Assembly: GCA_022559845.1 (NCBI GenBank) | Contig: CM040123.1 | Coordinates: forward strand, 303,354,642-303,418,641 | Length of the DNA: 64,000 nt | Reading direction: 5' to 3' | Source of the DNA: Amorphophallus konjac | Taxonomy: Eukaryota > Streptophyta > Magnoliopsida > Alismatales > Araceae | Shown: positions 22,940 through 35,640 of the stretch, in pieces | Position numbering within the stretch: the first letter of the stretch is position 1 | Layout: each line of letters starts with the position of its first letter | Translations under genes and position numbers: made by a program | The notes under the pieces: model-generated | What the model was told of the DNA's origin: nothing | The model's input: only the letters and a program-made list of their open reading frames with translations | Database searches by the model: none

Positions 22940-25308
22940 TGTAAGGCCCGTGCCTTAATGGATCCTTAATGGATTTTGTTCTAGTATTTGTTCTGAAATT
23001 TTCGGCTATTTTCCTGGATTTTTAGGAATTTTTCTGGTATTTTTCTGGATTTATTTGGAGCTTTGAGGGTTATTAGAGATTAATAAGATTTTAATATATA
23101 TAATAATTATATTATATATTTTTTAATTTTATTTTTCTTCTCTTTTAATCCCTCACCCTCACTCTCTCTCTCTCCCTCGTCGATCTCACCTCACTCTCTC
23201 TCTCCTCTCGCCGATCGCCTCTCTCCCCTCCCCTTGGGAAGCAGGCTTTTTGGCGCCGGATTGAGGCGTGGGGGGTACCGGTGGATTCCTCGCGTCGCGT
23301 GGATCGCGTGGACGCCCACCTCGACGTGTTTCGTGGCTCGTGGGAGCGAGGCGGAGCGTGAAGGCCTCGTGGCTCTTCCTCCTTGCATGCGGCCCTTTCG
23401 CCGGTTTCGGCTCGCAAAAGGTAGGGGGATGGAATCCTGATCTCGCTAGGATCATTTCCTATAGCTCGTTCGTTTGATTAGAACCCCGTAGCATGCTTAA
23501 TGTTCATATTTCATAACTTTGGGGTTTTAGCTTAATTCTTGAATTTCATGCATTGTGGGCTTTGCATGTGTGGTATTTGGGTGTTATTTTGTTGTTTGGG
23601 TTGTATGGTTTGACAGGTTACAGGTTTCTACGGCACTACCCGACGATTTTTATCGTCTGGGAGGGCTCCGGTTTTCAAACCGTACCCGCCCGTGTTCCAG
23701 GTGGTGTGACGGTCCTGCCAGGAACCGTCACACGCCTGACGGTCCTTAGTGGACGCGTCATTTCCAAACAACGGCCCGATGAGGGTGCGTTACTTGGAGA
23801 GTAACGGTGGGATCCCCATCCGTTACTCGTTCGTCGTTTTACGTTGACCGGGTGAGGCGGTTAGCCCGACGGCCAGTCGGCCGGCTGTCGCTTCCGTCCA
23901 ACGCGCCTAGGCGAGCGCGTCGCTTCGCCTGCGTCTGATTTCGAACGCTGTACGTTGGTTTTTAGCCTCGGGTGGATGTAACGGCGGTGACCCAACGCGT
24001 TGCATCGATGTAACGCACAGGGCCCCTACCGTCACATTCCCTTTTGGGCCTTTTGAGCTGGAACTCAGGCGGGAGTGACGGACGGGGACAGACGCGTCGT
24101 TCTTGGTGTAACACGCCAGCCTCCGACCGTTACTTTCATGTAGCGCGTGGGCATCCAACCGCCGCTTGCCTGTTGGGTTTAATAAGTTGCCAGCCATTTG
24201 TTATGCGTTCCTTTACGTAATTGTGCCATGTTCATATGGTTTTAATGTACGATGGCATGTTTCTCACACCAATAGAATAGCTTTTCTTTCCATCCAATGG
24301 AGCCACTGTTGTTGCCCTAGGTCTGTTGAGTACCGACCCGCTTGAGGATAGCGGAGGGGTGTTTCCCATACACGGTTTGTAAGCTAGTTCAGTGGGCTCC
24401 CAGCCAATGGTAGCGTCCTACCAAGGGAGAAAACTAGCTAGAGAGCCTGGCTCAGGCTAGAGTCAGTGTGTGCACACGTGGTCGGAGACTGTGGACTGAC
24501 ACCGACGGGTGCCACTCCGACTGGTCACTTGGTTTGGTACTGTTTACGCGCCCAGCTTGTCGCTTTGTCGACTGCGAGTGCTTGAGACGCAGTGTAAGTC
24601 GTCAGTGGACGCTTCTGATTTCTGCTCCAGTGGTTGTCCTTCCTTATTGTTTGGATTAGTTAAGGCTTATTCCATTTTGGTAGATTTAGTTTTAGTCGCG
24701 TGCATTTATTCATTATTGGCATGTGTTAGCTGTTATACCTGTTTATATAGAGTTTACAGCTTTCTTGTGATTAGTTAATCATGACATTGCTTGTCATTTT
24801 AATTAAATGCATGCTCTAATTGCCGTTATTTATGCATGTATGCTTGTTTAGTGCGAGGTAGGGATCCGCGTGACCCCTACTGAGTCTGGCTGTGACTCAC
24901 CCTTCTCCTTTCAGGTGAGCCGCGCCCGTCGTCTCCCGGTGCTTCGTGAGCTGTTTCGGAGACCGCGTCTAGCTGCCAGCTTTAGTCGAGCCGCCTTTAG
25001 AGGCTTTTGTTGTACTTTTGCCGGGGTATGCCCCGTGTAGTTGTACTCTGGTGGACTAGTACTCTTGTTTATCTGGACTAATATATATATATCACTCTGA
25101 TTATTTTGAATTGCTTCCGCACTTGTGTTAATTTTATTACTTAATTGTAATCTACGCGTTCCAAATTGCAGTTCGTTATACATTCCCTCGACATAACCTT
25201 ACTAACCCTTCAGGGGCCTCATCAGCCTCTTGGGTGGCTTCCCCAGTTCTTGGTATCGGTGTATCGATGTTATCGGTATATCGGTATCCTGAACTCTGGG
25301 TCGTTACA
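22940..25308 (+). repeat. 5' LTR of the Tekay-like element
   Basis: It runs from TGTAAGGCCCG to GGGTCGTTACA. It has an AT-rich block with TA runs at about 23090-23120, CT repeats at 23155-23225, and at 23700-24140 a cluster of CCGTYAC/GTRACGG words on both strands. CTACTGAGT with TCCTTTCAGGTGAGC lies at 24876-24920. It contains a 9-bp stretch near 25130 that the 3' LTR lacks. Confidence 0.95.
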
Positions 25309-25310
25309 GT

Positions 25311-25322
25311 TGGTATCAGAGC
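25311..25322 (+). promoter_or_regulatory. primer binding site, initiator tRNA-Met type
   Basis: TGGTATCAGAGC begins two bases after the 5' LTR and is complementary to the 3' end of initiator tRNA-Met, the usual primer of this clade. Confidence 0.9.
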
Positions 25323-25460
25323 AGTTGTTTGAGGAATTGTATAAAGAATTGAAATTTGTGTTTGTCCAGAGCTAGTCCTGTGTCGTCTATTGCTGGCTTA
25401 GGGTGTTTTCTGTATGATTGATGGATTTTATTGTTGTTTTATGATTTCGGCAGAGTAATT

Positions 25461-28400
25461 ATGCCGCCTCGTCGAGGAAGACCTCCTCGAGTTCCTCGTG
25501 CTCCTCGAGATGCGCCCAGGGAAGATAGTGGTTCTGCACCTCCTCCTGCAGTTCCTGCTGTTCTCGTTGCACCAGTTGTTCCTCCTCCAGCGCCGTTTGT
25601 TGCTCCTCCGGTTGAAGCGCCTGGCAGTCGAGGCAAGGCTTTAAAAGAATTCCTGATGTTCAATCCGCCTCCTTTTGATGGTCAAGCTGATCCCGAGGTT
25701 GCGAGGCAATGGCTGGATGCTATTGAGCGTGTATTTGTTTCGATGGAATGTGCTGAAGATGAGAAAGTTATGCTTGCCGCTTTTCAACTCCAGGGTACAG
25801 TCATTACGTGGTGGAAGGCCGAGTGGCAGATCGCTTTTCATTCAAGACCTCTTCGGCAGATCACATGGGCAGAGTTTGTTGCTGCTTTTGAGCGCGCCTA
25901 TACTCCTGCCTGTTTGCAAATGGCAAAAATGTATCAATTCATGGAGCTGACTCAGGGCAGTATGACTGTGCTTCAGTATCGGAATAAGTTTATGGAATTG
26001 GGTCAGTATGCGCCCCATGTGCTGGCTAGTGAAGCTTTGAAGACACAGCAATTCTTGCGAGGTTTGAGGCCAGAATTGAAGATGCCCCTCATTGCAAGTC
26101 ATGTTGCAGATCTTGATAGTGCATGCCAGACAGCTGTGGCACTTGAGTTGGAGATGACGAGACCGGGTGGATATCCTCAGGCAGGGTCAGTTCAACCCGC
26201 AGTACAATCTCAGCAGGTGTACCGACCGCCAGTGCCAGGTGTTCCCTCAGTCCCGTCAGAGGTTAGCAGTGCTTCCTCTCCTTCCAAGACCAAGTTTAAG
26301 AGGTTCAAGAAGAAGAAGTGTTTCCAGCAGCCGTCCGGTACAGATGTAGTTCAGCAGCCGATAGCACCTTCTACTCAGACTCGTCAGAGTTCAGCTGTCA
26401 GTCAGCCATGGACGTGTCGGAGATGCGGTGGTCATCACAAGGGCCAGCCGTGTTCTCTTCCCATTGTTTGCTTTCGGTGTGACCAGCCGGGTCATGTGGT
26501 TCGGGATTGCCCGCTGAGGCCGAAACAATTGCAAGCCCCTCAGTTTCCTCAACCTCAGCAGCCGCAATTCAGACCTCCTCCTACACCGCAAGCTCAACAG
26601 TTCTTCTCTCAAGCGTCGGCGTCTTCTCAGCAATCTTCGGCCGGATCAAAGAAGCAGAAAGGCAAGGTTTCACATATGACTAGAGCTGATGTTGTTGCAG
26701 CCCATCTTGTGGAAGGTACGATTATGCTTTATGGTCATTCAGCTCGTGTCTTATTTGATTCTGGTGCTTCTCACTCTTTTATTTCTGAGGATTTCATGGC
26801 ATGTATTGAGGGACCGACTTCAGAGATAACTTGTGAGATGTATGTTGAGATGCCTTCGGGAGATTTCATGATTACACCTCTGTGTTTGGAAGAGTCTCCT
26901 GTTATGATCAATAATCACCAGTTGCCGGCGAGATTATATGCATTGCAGTTGGCAGATTATGATGTTATTCTGGGAATGGATTGGTTGGAGCATTATGGAG
27001 CTGTGGTTGATTGCAGATCGAAGAAAGTCTATTTTCAGCCACAGGGGAACGTAGCTTTTTATTTCCAAGGTATTCGATCCCGTTCTTCTCGTATGATTAT
27101 TTCTGCTATTCGAGCCTACAGGTTGCTTAGTGCAGGTTGTCAGGGATTTCTTGCTTCTGTGGTTGCTGTTGAAAAATCACGACAGGAAGCCAGTGATATT
27201 CCTGTTGTTTGTGAGTTCTCTGATGTGTTTCCTGACGAGTTGTCAGGCTTACCCCCAGAGCGAGAATTAGAGATGGTGATTGAACTGATTCCAGGTACAG
27301 CTCCCTTAGCAAAGGCACCGTACCGAATGGCTCCAGCTGAATTGAAAGTACTGCGAGCACAGCTACTTGAGTTACTGGAAAAAGGTTATATTCGTCCCAG
27401 CTTTTCTCCGTGGAGTGCTCCAGTGTTGTTTGTGAAGAAGAAAGATGGAAGCCTGAGACTTTGTATTGATTACAGGCAATTGAATCAGGTGACTATCAAG
27501 AATAAATATCCGCTTCCCAGGATTGATGATTTGTTTGACCAGTTACAGTCTGCTATTGTCTTTTCACAGATTGATCTCCGGTCTGGCTACTTCCAATTGT
27601 GAATCCGGGAATCTTATGTGGAGAAGACGGCTTTCAGCACTCGTTATGGTCACTTTGAATTTCTGGTCATGCCGTTTGGTCTGACTAATGCCCCAGCAGC
27701 TTTTATGGACCTGATGCAGCGTATTTTTCGTCCATTTCTTGATCAGTTTGTGGTGATCTTTGTTGATGATATTTTGATCTATTCTGCCTCTGATGAAGAT
27801 CATGTGCAGCATTTGAGGATCGTTCTGCAGACTCTAAGGGATCACGAGCTTTATGCGAAGTTTAGTAAATGTGAATTCTGGCTTCGGGAGATTCATTTTC
27901 TGGGTCACGTGATTTCTGGTGACGGAGTGGCAGTAGACCCTGCAAAGATTGATGCTGTGTTGAGCTGGCAGAGGCCTAGAACTGTGACAGAAATACGAAG
28001 CTTCCTAGGTTTGGCTGGGTATTACCGCAGACTCATCCAAGATTTTGCGAAGATTACAGCCCCAATGACTAGACTGACTCGTAAAGATGTACTTTTTTTC
28101 TGGTCGGATCAGTGTGAGACTAGCTTTGTTGAATTGAAAAGGCTATTGACTTCTTCTCCTGTGTTGACTTTACCTTCCGACTCGGGTGGTCTTCTGGTTT
28201 GTACTGATGCTTCTCGAGTAGGTTTGGGTGCAGTGCTGATGCAACATGGTAAAGTTATCGCATATGCATCTCGGCAATTGAAACGACATGAAGAGAATTA
28301 TCCCACTCATGATCTGGAGCTAGCTGTAGTTATTTTTGCCTTAAAGATTTGGAGACATTATCTGTATGGTGAGAAATTTCAGATTTTTACTGATCACCAG

Positions 28401-30080
28401 AGTTTACAGTGTATATTCTCCCAGAAAGATTTGAATCTCAGGCAGCGCCGATGGATGGAATTCATGAAAGATTTTGACTTTACACTCTCCTATCAGCCGG
28501 GTAAAATGAATGTTGTGGCTGATGCTCTGAGCAGGAAAGTGCAGGTCAGTCATTTGATGCTTCATGAATGGAAATTGTGGAAATGGCTTCCGAGCGAGGC
28601 ATTCAGTGTAGAGTTTCCTTCTGATCCGAAGATGGCGGTTTGTGCTAGTTTGATTTTGGGTTCAGCTCTTTATCAGCAGATTAAAGAAGCTCAGCAAGCG
28701 GATTCTATTTTAGCCCGTGTTATATCAAGATATGATGTGGAATTTGATGACGAGCTGGTTGTCAGTTTTCAGGACAGATGGTATGTTCCCGCTGATGATG
28801 ATTTGAGGCATGAGATTCTGAGTGAAGCCCATGGTTCCCGTTTTGCTATTCATCCAGGTGTCACCAAGATGTATCAGAATTTGAAAAAGCAGTTCTGGTG
28901 GCCAGGTTTGAAGAAAGACGTGGCTATATTTGTTTCTAAGTGCTTGACTTGTCAGCAGGTTAAAGCCGAACATCAAAAGCCAGGTGGTTTGCTTCAGCCA
29001 TTAGAGATTTCGATGTGGAAATGGGACCATGTTACTACAGATTTTGTGGTGGGTTTACCTCGGACTTCTCAAGGTTTTGATGGTATCTGGTTGCTTGTCG
29101 ACAGATTAACTAAAACTGCCAGATTATTGCCAATTAAGGTTGCCTGGAATGTGCAGAGGTTGGCCGAGCTATATGTGCAGAAGATCGTGCCACTGCATGG
29201 AGTTCCTGTTTCACTTGTGTCAGATCGTGACCCACGTTTTACCTCCGGCTTCTGGCGCAGTTTCCAGAAGGCTTTGGGCACTGAGTTAGCTTTCAGTTCA
29301 GCGTATCACCCTCAGTCAGATGGACAGTCAGAGAGGACTATTCAGACTTTAGAGGACATGCTGAGATCGTGTTGCCTTGACTGGCAAGGTTCGTGGAGTC
29401 AGCATTTGCCACTTGTTGAATTTGCCTATAATAATAGTTTTCACTCGAGTATTGGAATGGCTCTTTATGAAGCACTGTATGGTCGTCCTTGTCGTACTCC
29501 TCTGAATTGGTTTGATGTTGGGGACAGATTGTTGACCGGACCTGATATGGTGCAGCAGTGTTTTGATGTGGTTCGTCTGATCAGGCAGAGATTGTTGACG
29601 GCTCAGAGTCGACAGAAAAGTTATGCATATCAGCGCAGACGTCCACTACAATTTGAGCCAGGAGATATGGTGTTTGTTAAAATATCTCCGATGAAAGGTG
29701 TTTCCAGGTTTGGGAAGCGTGGAAAGCTTAGTCCGCGGTATGTTGGCCCTTTTTCGATCATCGAAGCTATTGGTCAGGTGGCTTATCGTCTACAACTACC
29801 TGCAGCCATGCAAGCTGTTCATGATGTGTTCCACGTATCTCAGTTGAGGAAATATGTGCCGGATGCTTCTCATGTTCTCGATGATTCAGTTTGGCCTGAG
29901 GTGACTGCTGATTTGTCTGCGCCAGAGTTCCCTATTAGAATTGAAGACCGTCGTGAGCAGCGGTTGAGAAATAAGGTTATCCCTCTGGTAAGAGTAGCTT
30001 GGCAGCGTCACTCTGGTAATGAGTCCACTTGGGAACGCGAAGATGAGATGCGTCAGCTTTTTCCCTTTTTATTCCAGTGA
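25461..30080 (+). pseudogene. Tekay-like gag-pol, one in-frame stop
   Basis: The start is taken as ATG 25461 (MPPRRGRPP), the common gag start; an in-frame ATG at 25431 is less typical. Gag core: [20 protein letters not shown]. The CCHC knuckle [15 protein letters not shown] is at about 26470-26515. The protease shows [13 protein letters not shown] (about 26748). RT begins with [16 protein letters not shown] and [10 protein letters not shown], then TGA at 27600-27602 breaks the frame just after [12 protein letters not shown]; the same frame resumes at once. The RT active site is FVDDILIYS (about 27757). RNase H shows [14 protein letters not shown] and FTDHQSL. Integrase has the HHCC finger ([19 protein letters not shown]) and the D,D,E core ([35 protein letters not shown]). 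The C-terminus ([10 protein letters not shown]) is chromodomain-like. Apart from the one stop the frame is intact at about 1540 codons. Confidence 0.93.
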
Positions 30081-30146
30081 GGTATTTATCCTTTCTCAGT
30101 TTCCTCCTTTTTCTGTTGTTGTAAATTTCGAGGGCGAAATTTTTAT

Positions 30147-30160
30147 TAGGAGGGAGGGAC
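30147..30160 (+). promoter_or_regulatory. polypurine tract of the Tekay-like element
   Basis: TAGGAGGGAGGGAC lies directly before the TGTAAGG of the 3' LTR. The preceding TTTCGAGGGCGAAATTT is a short inverted repeat often seen just upstream of the tract in this clade. Confidence 0.85.
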
Positions 30161-32520
30161 TGTAAGGCCCGTGCCTTAATGGATCCTTAATGGATTTTGT
30201 TCTAGTATTTGTTCTGAAATTTCTGGCTATTTTCCTAGATTTTTAGGAATTTTTCTGGTATTTTTCCGGATTTATTTGGAGCTTTGAGGGTTATTAGAGA
30301 TTAATAAGATTTTAATATATATAATAATTATATTATATATTTTTTAATTTTATTTTTCTTCTCTTTTAATCCCTCACCCTCACTCTCTCTCTCTCCCTCG
30401 TCGATCTCACCTCACTCTCTCTCTCCTCTCGCCGATCGCCTCTCTCCCCTCCCCTTGGGAAGCAGGCTTTTTGGCGCCGGATTGAGGCGTGGGGGGTACC
30501 GGTGGATTCCTCGCGTCGCGTGGATCGCGTGGACGCCCACCTCGACGTGTTTCGTGGCTCGTGGGAGCGAGGCGGAGCGTGAAGGCCTCGTGGCTCTTCC
30601 TCCTTGCATGCGGCCCTTTCGCCGGTTTCGGCTCGCAAAAGGTAGGGGGATGGAATCCTGATCTCGCTAGGATCATTTCCTATAGCTCGTTCGTTTGATT
30701 AGAACCCCGTAGCATGCTTAATGTTCATATTTCATAACTTTGGGGTTTTAGCTTAATTCTTGAATTTCATGCATTGTGGGCTTTGCATGTGTGGTATTTG
30801 GGTGTTATTTTGTTGTTTGGGTTGTATGGTTTGACAGGTTACAGGTTTCTACGGCACTACCCGACGATTTTTATCGTCTGGGAGGGCTCCGGTTTTCAAA
30901 CCGTACCCGCCCGTGTTCCAGGTGGTGTGACGGTCCTGCCAGGAACCGTCACACGCCTGACGGTCCTTAGTGGACGCGTCATTTTCAAACAACGGCCCGA
31001 TGAGGGTGCGTTACTTGGAGAGTAACGGTGGGATCCCCATCCGTTACTCGTTCGTCGTTTTACGTTGACCGGGTGAGGCGGTTAGCCCGACGGCCAGTCG
31101 GCCGACCGTCGCTTCCGTCCGACGTGCCTGGGCGAGCGCGTCGCTTCGCCTGCGTCTGATTTCGAACGCTGTACGTTAGTTTTTAGCCTCGGGTGGATGT
31201 AACGGCGGTGACCCAACGCGTTGCATCGATGTAACGCACAGGGCCCCTACCGTCACATTCCCTTTTGGGCCTTTTGAGCTGGAACTCAGGCGGGAGTGAC
31301 GGACGGGGACAGACGCGTCGTTCTTGGTGTAACGCGCCAGCCTCCGACCGTTACTTTCATGTAGCGCGTGGGCATCCGACCGCCGCTTGCCTGTTGGGTT
31401 TAATAAGTTGCCAGCCATTTGTTATGCGTTCCTTTACGTAATTGTGCCATGTTCATATGGTTTTAATGTACGATGGCATGTTTCTCATACCAATAGAATA
31501 GCTTTTCTTTCCATCCAATGGAGCCACTGTTGTTGCCCTAGGTCTGTTGAGTACCGACCCGCTTGAGGATAGCGGAGGGGTGTTTCCCATACACGGTTTG
31601 TAAGTTAGTTCCGTGGGCTCCCAGCCAATGGTAGCGTCCTACCAAGGGAGAAAACTAGCTAGAGGGCCTGGCTCAGGCTAGAGTCAGTGTCTGCACACGT
31701 GGTCGGAGACTGTGGACTGACACCGACGGGTGCCACTCCGACTGGTCACTTGGTTTGGTACTGTTTACGCGCCCAGCTTGTCGCTTTGTCGACTGCGAGT
31801 GCTTGAGACGCAGTGTAAGTCGTCAGTGGACACTTCTGATTTCTGCTCCAGTGGGTGTCCTTCCTTATTGTTTGGATTAGTTAAGGCTTATTCCATTTTG
31901 GTAGATTTAGTTTTAGTCGCGTGCATTTATTCATTATTGGCATGTGTTAGATGTTATACCTGTTTAGATAGAGTTTACAGCTTTCTTGTGATTAGTTAAT
32001 CATACCATTGCTTGTCGTTTTAATTAAATGCATGCTCTAATTGCCGTTATTTATGCATGTATGCTAGATTAGTGCGAGGTAGGGATCCGCATGACCCCTA
32101 CTGAGTCTGGCTGTGACTCACCCTTCTCCTTTCAGGTGAGCCGCGCCCGTCGTCTCCCGGTGCTTCGTGAGCTGTTTCGGAGACCGCGTCTAGTTGCCAG
32201 CTTTAGTCGAGCCGCCTTTAGAGGCTTTTGTTGTACTTTTGCCGGGGTATGTCCCGTGTAGTTGTACTCTGGTGGACTAGTACTCTTGTTTATCTAGACT
32301 AATATATATATATCACTCTGATTATTTTGAATTGCTTCCGCACTTGTGTTTCTTAATTGTAATCTACGCGTTCCAAATTGCAGTTCGTTATACATTCCCT
32401 CGACATAACCTTACTAACCCTTCAGGGGCCTCATCAGCCTCTTGGGTGGCTTCCCCAGTTCTTGGTATCGGTGTATCGATGTTATCGGTATATCGGTATC
32501 CTGAACTCTGGGTCGTTACA
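30161..32520 (+). repeat. 3' LTR of the Tekay-like element
   Basis: It is a near-identical copy of 22940-25308, from TGTAAGGCCCG to GGGTCGTTACA, followed by the right target duplication TCATG. Confidence 0.95.
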
Positions 32521-32525
32521 TCATG

Positions 32526-33882
32526 AGTGCAGAGTATGTCTAAGAAAGTAGTTAGGTTTAAGTGAATTGGCATGTGTGGCATAGGAAAAGTCAAAATTTC
32601 ATCACTCTTTTTCTATGACTCATTGCCATGGGGATCATACTAAGATGTTTATCACGAGCCTAAATTCATGGCTTAAGAGATCAATGCATGGATCTACACT
32701 TTTTATTGAGAGTTCAAATTGGCTTGATCTAATGCAACCATGCAACTTGGGGTGGAAGGTGAGGTATAGAGTTGTAGTGTTATGTTAGTGTGGTGGTAAT
32801 TTAATATAACATTCCTCACTTATTACATTCTCGTCTGGTTGCACACTGTATTTCCCATATGAAAGAAAGAGTTTAGAAGAGATACCATCGGAGAGACGAT
32901 GGATATGCAATGTGTTTGAGTGAGAGATGTAGTACATGGCATATGGCCATGGACATTCACTTAGGGTGGATACGAGTCCAATAGTCCTAAATTAGTTGGG
33001 ATTGAGACTCTTGGATAAATATATATTGAATAGGATATAAGAAAGTGGAGTGCTTTTGAAGCAGCTTCCATACCTCTCTCCTCTCTCCCTCTTGGCCTCA
33101 GACCTTGGGTGATCTCTCTCTCCCTTCTTCCTCTCCTTGGGGCTACCACCAACAACCTCAACATTTGGTGAGTGGAACTAATGGGGGACTCTAGTAGCCT
33201 ATCCACTAAGACGGGGAGGAGGAGGTCTAATGCGCACTCGTTGGGATCATCTTCGCGGGACCTTGGGAGGTTAGTGGATCCGCTCATCTTCTCAAGATAA
33301 ACTTTAATCAGAGTTCTAAGATTTTCATAAATCATGTTTAATATAAAATATAAGCGCCAAAATGTTCTTCCTATTACACCGACTTATTATTGGATGTAAG
33401 AAATCCCAGATATATTTTTGCGCTCGGCTTTATGTGCCGACATTTTACCATGGATATGAAGTGGAGATTTTGTTATTTTACGTACAAGAAGGTTGTATTT
33501 GCAGATGTTCTGAACAAGGGATTCTCTGCTTCTGTCTGAGCATTTCAATTCATCAGTTGTTGAACGGGTGTGCATCTTTCTCGTGATTATGTGATGTACA
33601 TGGGATACTCTGTGCATACAGGATTCCCCGCGGGTAAGTTAAGAGGACCTGCAATGTCTGATCCGATCGGTGTGAAAAGAACCTTGGCCAGAAATCTTCG
33701 GGTTCACATCTTTTAGGTTGATATCAAAAGTTTAGGTATTAATTTTAAGATAAAATGTAGATAAAATTTTAAGAATATGGGTGTTGACTTTCTTATTCAA
33801 CTGATATTTTAACCTTAATTATTAGCATCCTAAATGAGTCCAACTCAGGCATACAAGTAATTAACACTGAGCAGAACAAGAA
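32526..33882. other. continuation of copia LTR DNA, then unassigned DNA
   Basis: This carries on from the left flank of the Tekay insertion. A TATATATTGAATAGGATATA stretch at 33018-33037 followed by CT-rich DNA looks like an LTR promoter and leader. From about 33350 to 33882 I recognise nothing. Confidence 0.4.
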
Positions 33883-34092
33883 TGTCTTGCATCCCTACGG
33901 TTTTGATGATGTCTCACACTATAAATCAATCTTCTATCTCTAGATTAATTCATGCTTCATCATGTAGGACAGTGCAGTTCATATGGTTGTCAGATAGATA
34001 TGCACTACTTGATCATGTCTACACTCTGTCTGCATAGTCTGGACAGTTGTGGGTCGACCCCCCCTTCTGATGGGTCGACCCCCCAGTTTCGC

Positions 34093-35455
34093 AAGTCAAT
34101 ACATTGGCCTTTACTTTCCAAGTCCATACATTGGTCTTCATATTCAAAGCCTGTACAGCCATTCCTTGAGATCAAGTCCATACAACGGCACTGTAGCTTA
34201 CACATCTGAAGTCTATACATCCTTCAAGGGGCCAAGTCTATACATTCTCCCGTTCATTTCCAAGTCTACACATCGCCTCACATCTTCCAAGTCTATACAT
34301 CCTCAGTTGAACCCCAAGTCTATACATCGTCTGCCATTTCAAAGTCAATACATTGTCCTTCGTCTCACGCATCATGTCCCAAAGTCTGTACAGCCTCTAG
34401 TCACAAACCAAGTCCATACATCGCCTTCTGCAAGCATTACTTCAAGTATGTACAGCCTGTGCATTGCTTCATAACAAGTCTAGACATTCTGGTTGCGTTC
34501 AATGTCTACACATCCTGCCTAGTCGCACTTCGAAGTCTGTACACTGCGCTGCACTGTACAAGTCCATACACTGGCTGCACTGCACAAGTCCATACATTGG
34601 CTTGGGCATCCAAGTCTAGACATTGATTCACTATTCATGCCTTGATTCGAAGTCTGTACAGCGAGCGGCGTTCATCAAAGTCTGTACATTATTTGACGCT
34701 CACCAAGTCTGTACATCGCTTCAAGCGTTCCAATGTCTATACAAGGCTTGCATCATTAAGTCTAGACATAGCACTGTAGCTTCCCTAGTTGAAGTCTGTA
34801 CATTGCTGATCGAACGTAAGTCTATATGTTCCAACCTATTCCTACGTTCGCTGCTTTAGCTACACCCTAAGTCTACACATTGGCAAAGTGTATACATCGT
34901 TCATGCAAGTCTGTACAACCAATGCTTTCATTGATTCCAAGTCTGTACACTGGTCCTCAGGCGTTCCAAGTATGTACATTGGTTCAGGTTTACCAAGTCT
35001 ATACAGTGCTTCAATATTCTCCAAGTCTATACAGCATGCCTTCACGTTCAGAGTCCATACACCATTCCTCAAAGGCCAAGTGTATACATTGTCCATGTGT
35101 TCAAATGTTTCTAGTCTATATATTGGATAGGCTCGTTAATGCATCAGATTTCAAGTCTATACACTGAGGACGCTGAAGGCCTTCAAGTGTATACTCTCTC
35201 TCGTTGTTTATACTTGCCTGTATGCTGTTTTCAAGTGTATACACTCTCACATTTGACACACTTGCCTAATTGACATCTCTAAGTCTATACACTCGATGGC
35301 TTCATACATTTCACAGAAGTCCACACATTCCCCCTGTTATGATAATGCATTCTTCAGCAAGTATATACATTGAGGTCGCATGAAGACCTACAAGTCTATA
35401 CACTCTCTCAGTGTACACACTTACTCAGTTACTGCTTCTAAAGTATATACATTCG
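34093..35455 (+). repeat. about 45 interspersed copies of AAGTCTRTACAYYG
   Basis: Copies such as AAGTCTATACATCG, AAGTCTGTACAGCC, AAGTCCATACATTG and AAGTGTATACACT occur roughly every 17-40 bp, all in one orientation, for 1.36 kb. Examples start at 34093, 34120, 34209, 34234, 34289, 34315, 34382, 34533, 34650, 34705, 34907, 34995, 35023, 35153, 35233, 35281, 35392 and 35441. Sequence between copies is unrelated, so only the motif is conserved. Confidence 0.9.
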
Positions 35456-35527
35456 TTGATATATGACTGAACTAACTAATCACATTTCCTTGTCTCTGCC
35501 TGCAGATGATTCAGGTTAATGATTGGG

Positions 35528-35640
35528 CACGTGAATCGAGGATGATGCCTGGCACGTGATCCGATGATGCTCTGGAAAAGGAGGGAACGAGACCCACTCA
35601 TGTGAAGACCTGAAAGTCAGGTCGAATGCCATATAAAAGG
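35528..35640 (+). promoter_or_regulatory. LTR core promoter: two G-boxes and a TATA box
   Basis: CACGTG occurs at 35528-35533 and 35553-35558, and CCATATAAAAGG at about 35629-35640. This is the standard spacing for plant core promoters and lies just downstream of the motif array. Confidence 0.6.

Larger units (their letters stand above)
22940..32520 (+). mobile_element. full-length Tekay/Del-like chromovirus (Ty3)
   Basis: Two long LTRs (2369 and 2360 bp) flank one gag-pol frame. TCATG at 22935-22939 and 32521-32525 is a perfect target duplication. The order PR-RT-RH-IN with a C-terminal chromodomain-like end, and the long LTRs, fit the Tekay (Del) clade. By eye the LTRs differ by about 31 substitutions and one 9-bp indel (about 1.3 percent), so insertion is recent. 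With a commonly used plant rate of 1.3e-8 per site per year this would be roughly half a million years; that rate is an assumption. The coding frame has a single stop. Confidence 0.95.

Noticed and set aside
25431..25460. Earlier ATG for the Tekay-like gag
   Set aside because: Family members start at MPPRR-like text; the ten extra codons look like leader.
34093..35455. CRISPR-like array (short repeat, unique spacers)
   Set aside because: Spacing is irregular, the motif is degenerate, the DNA is plant nuclear and the setting is an LTR promoter.
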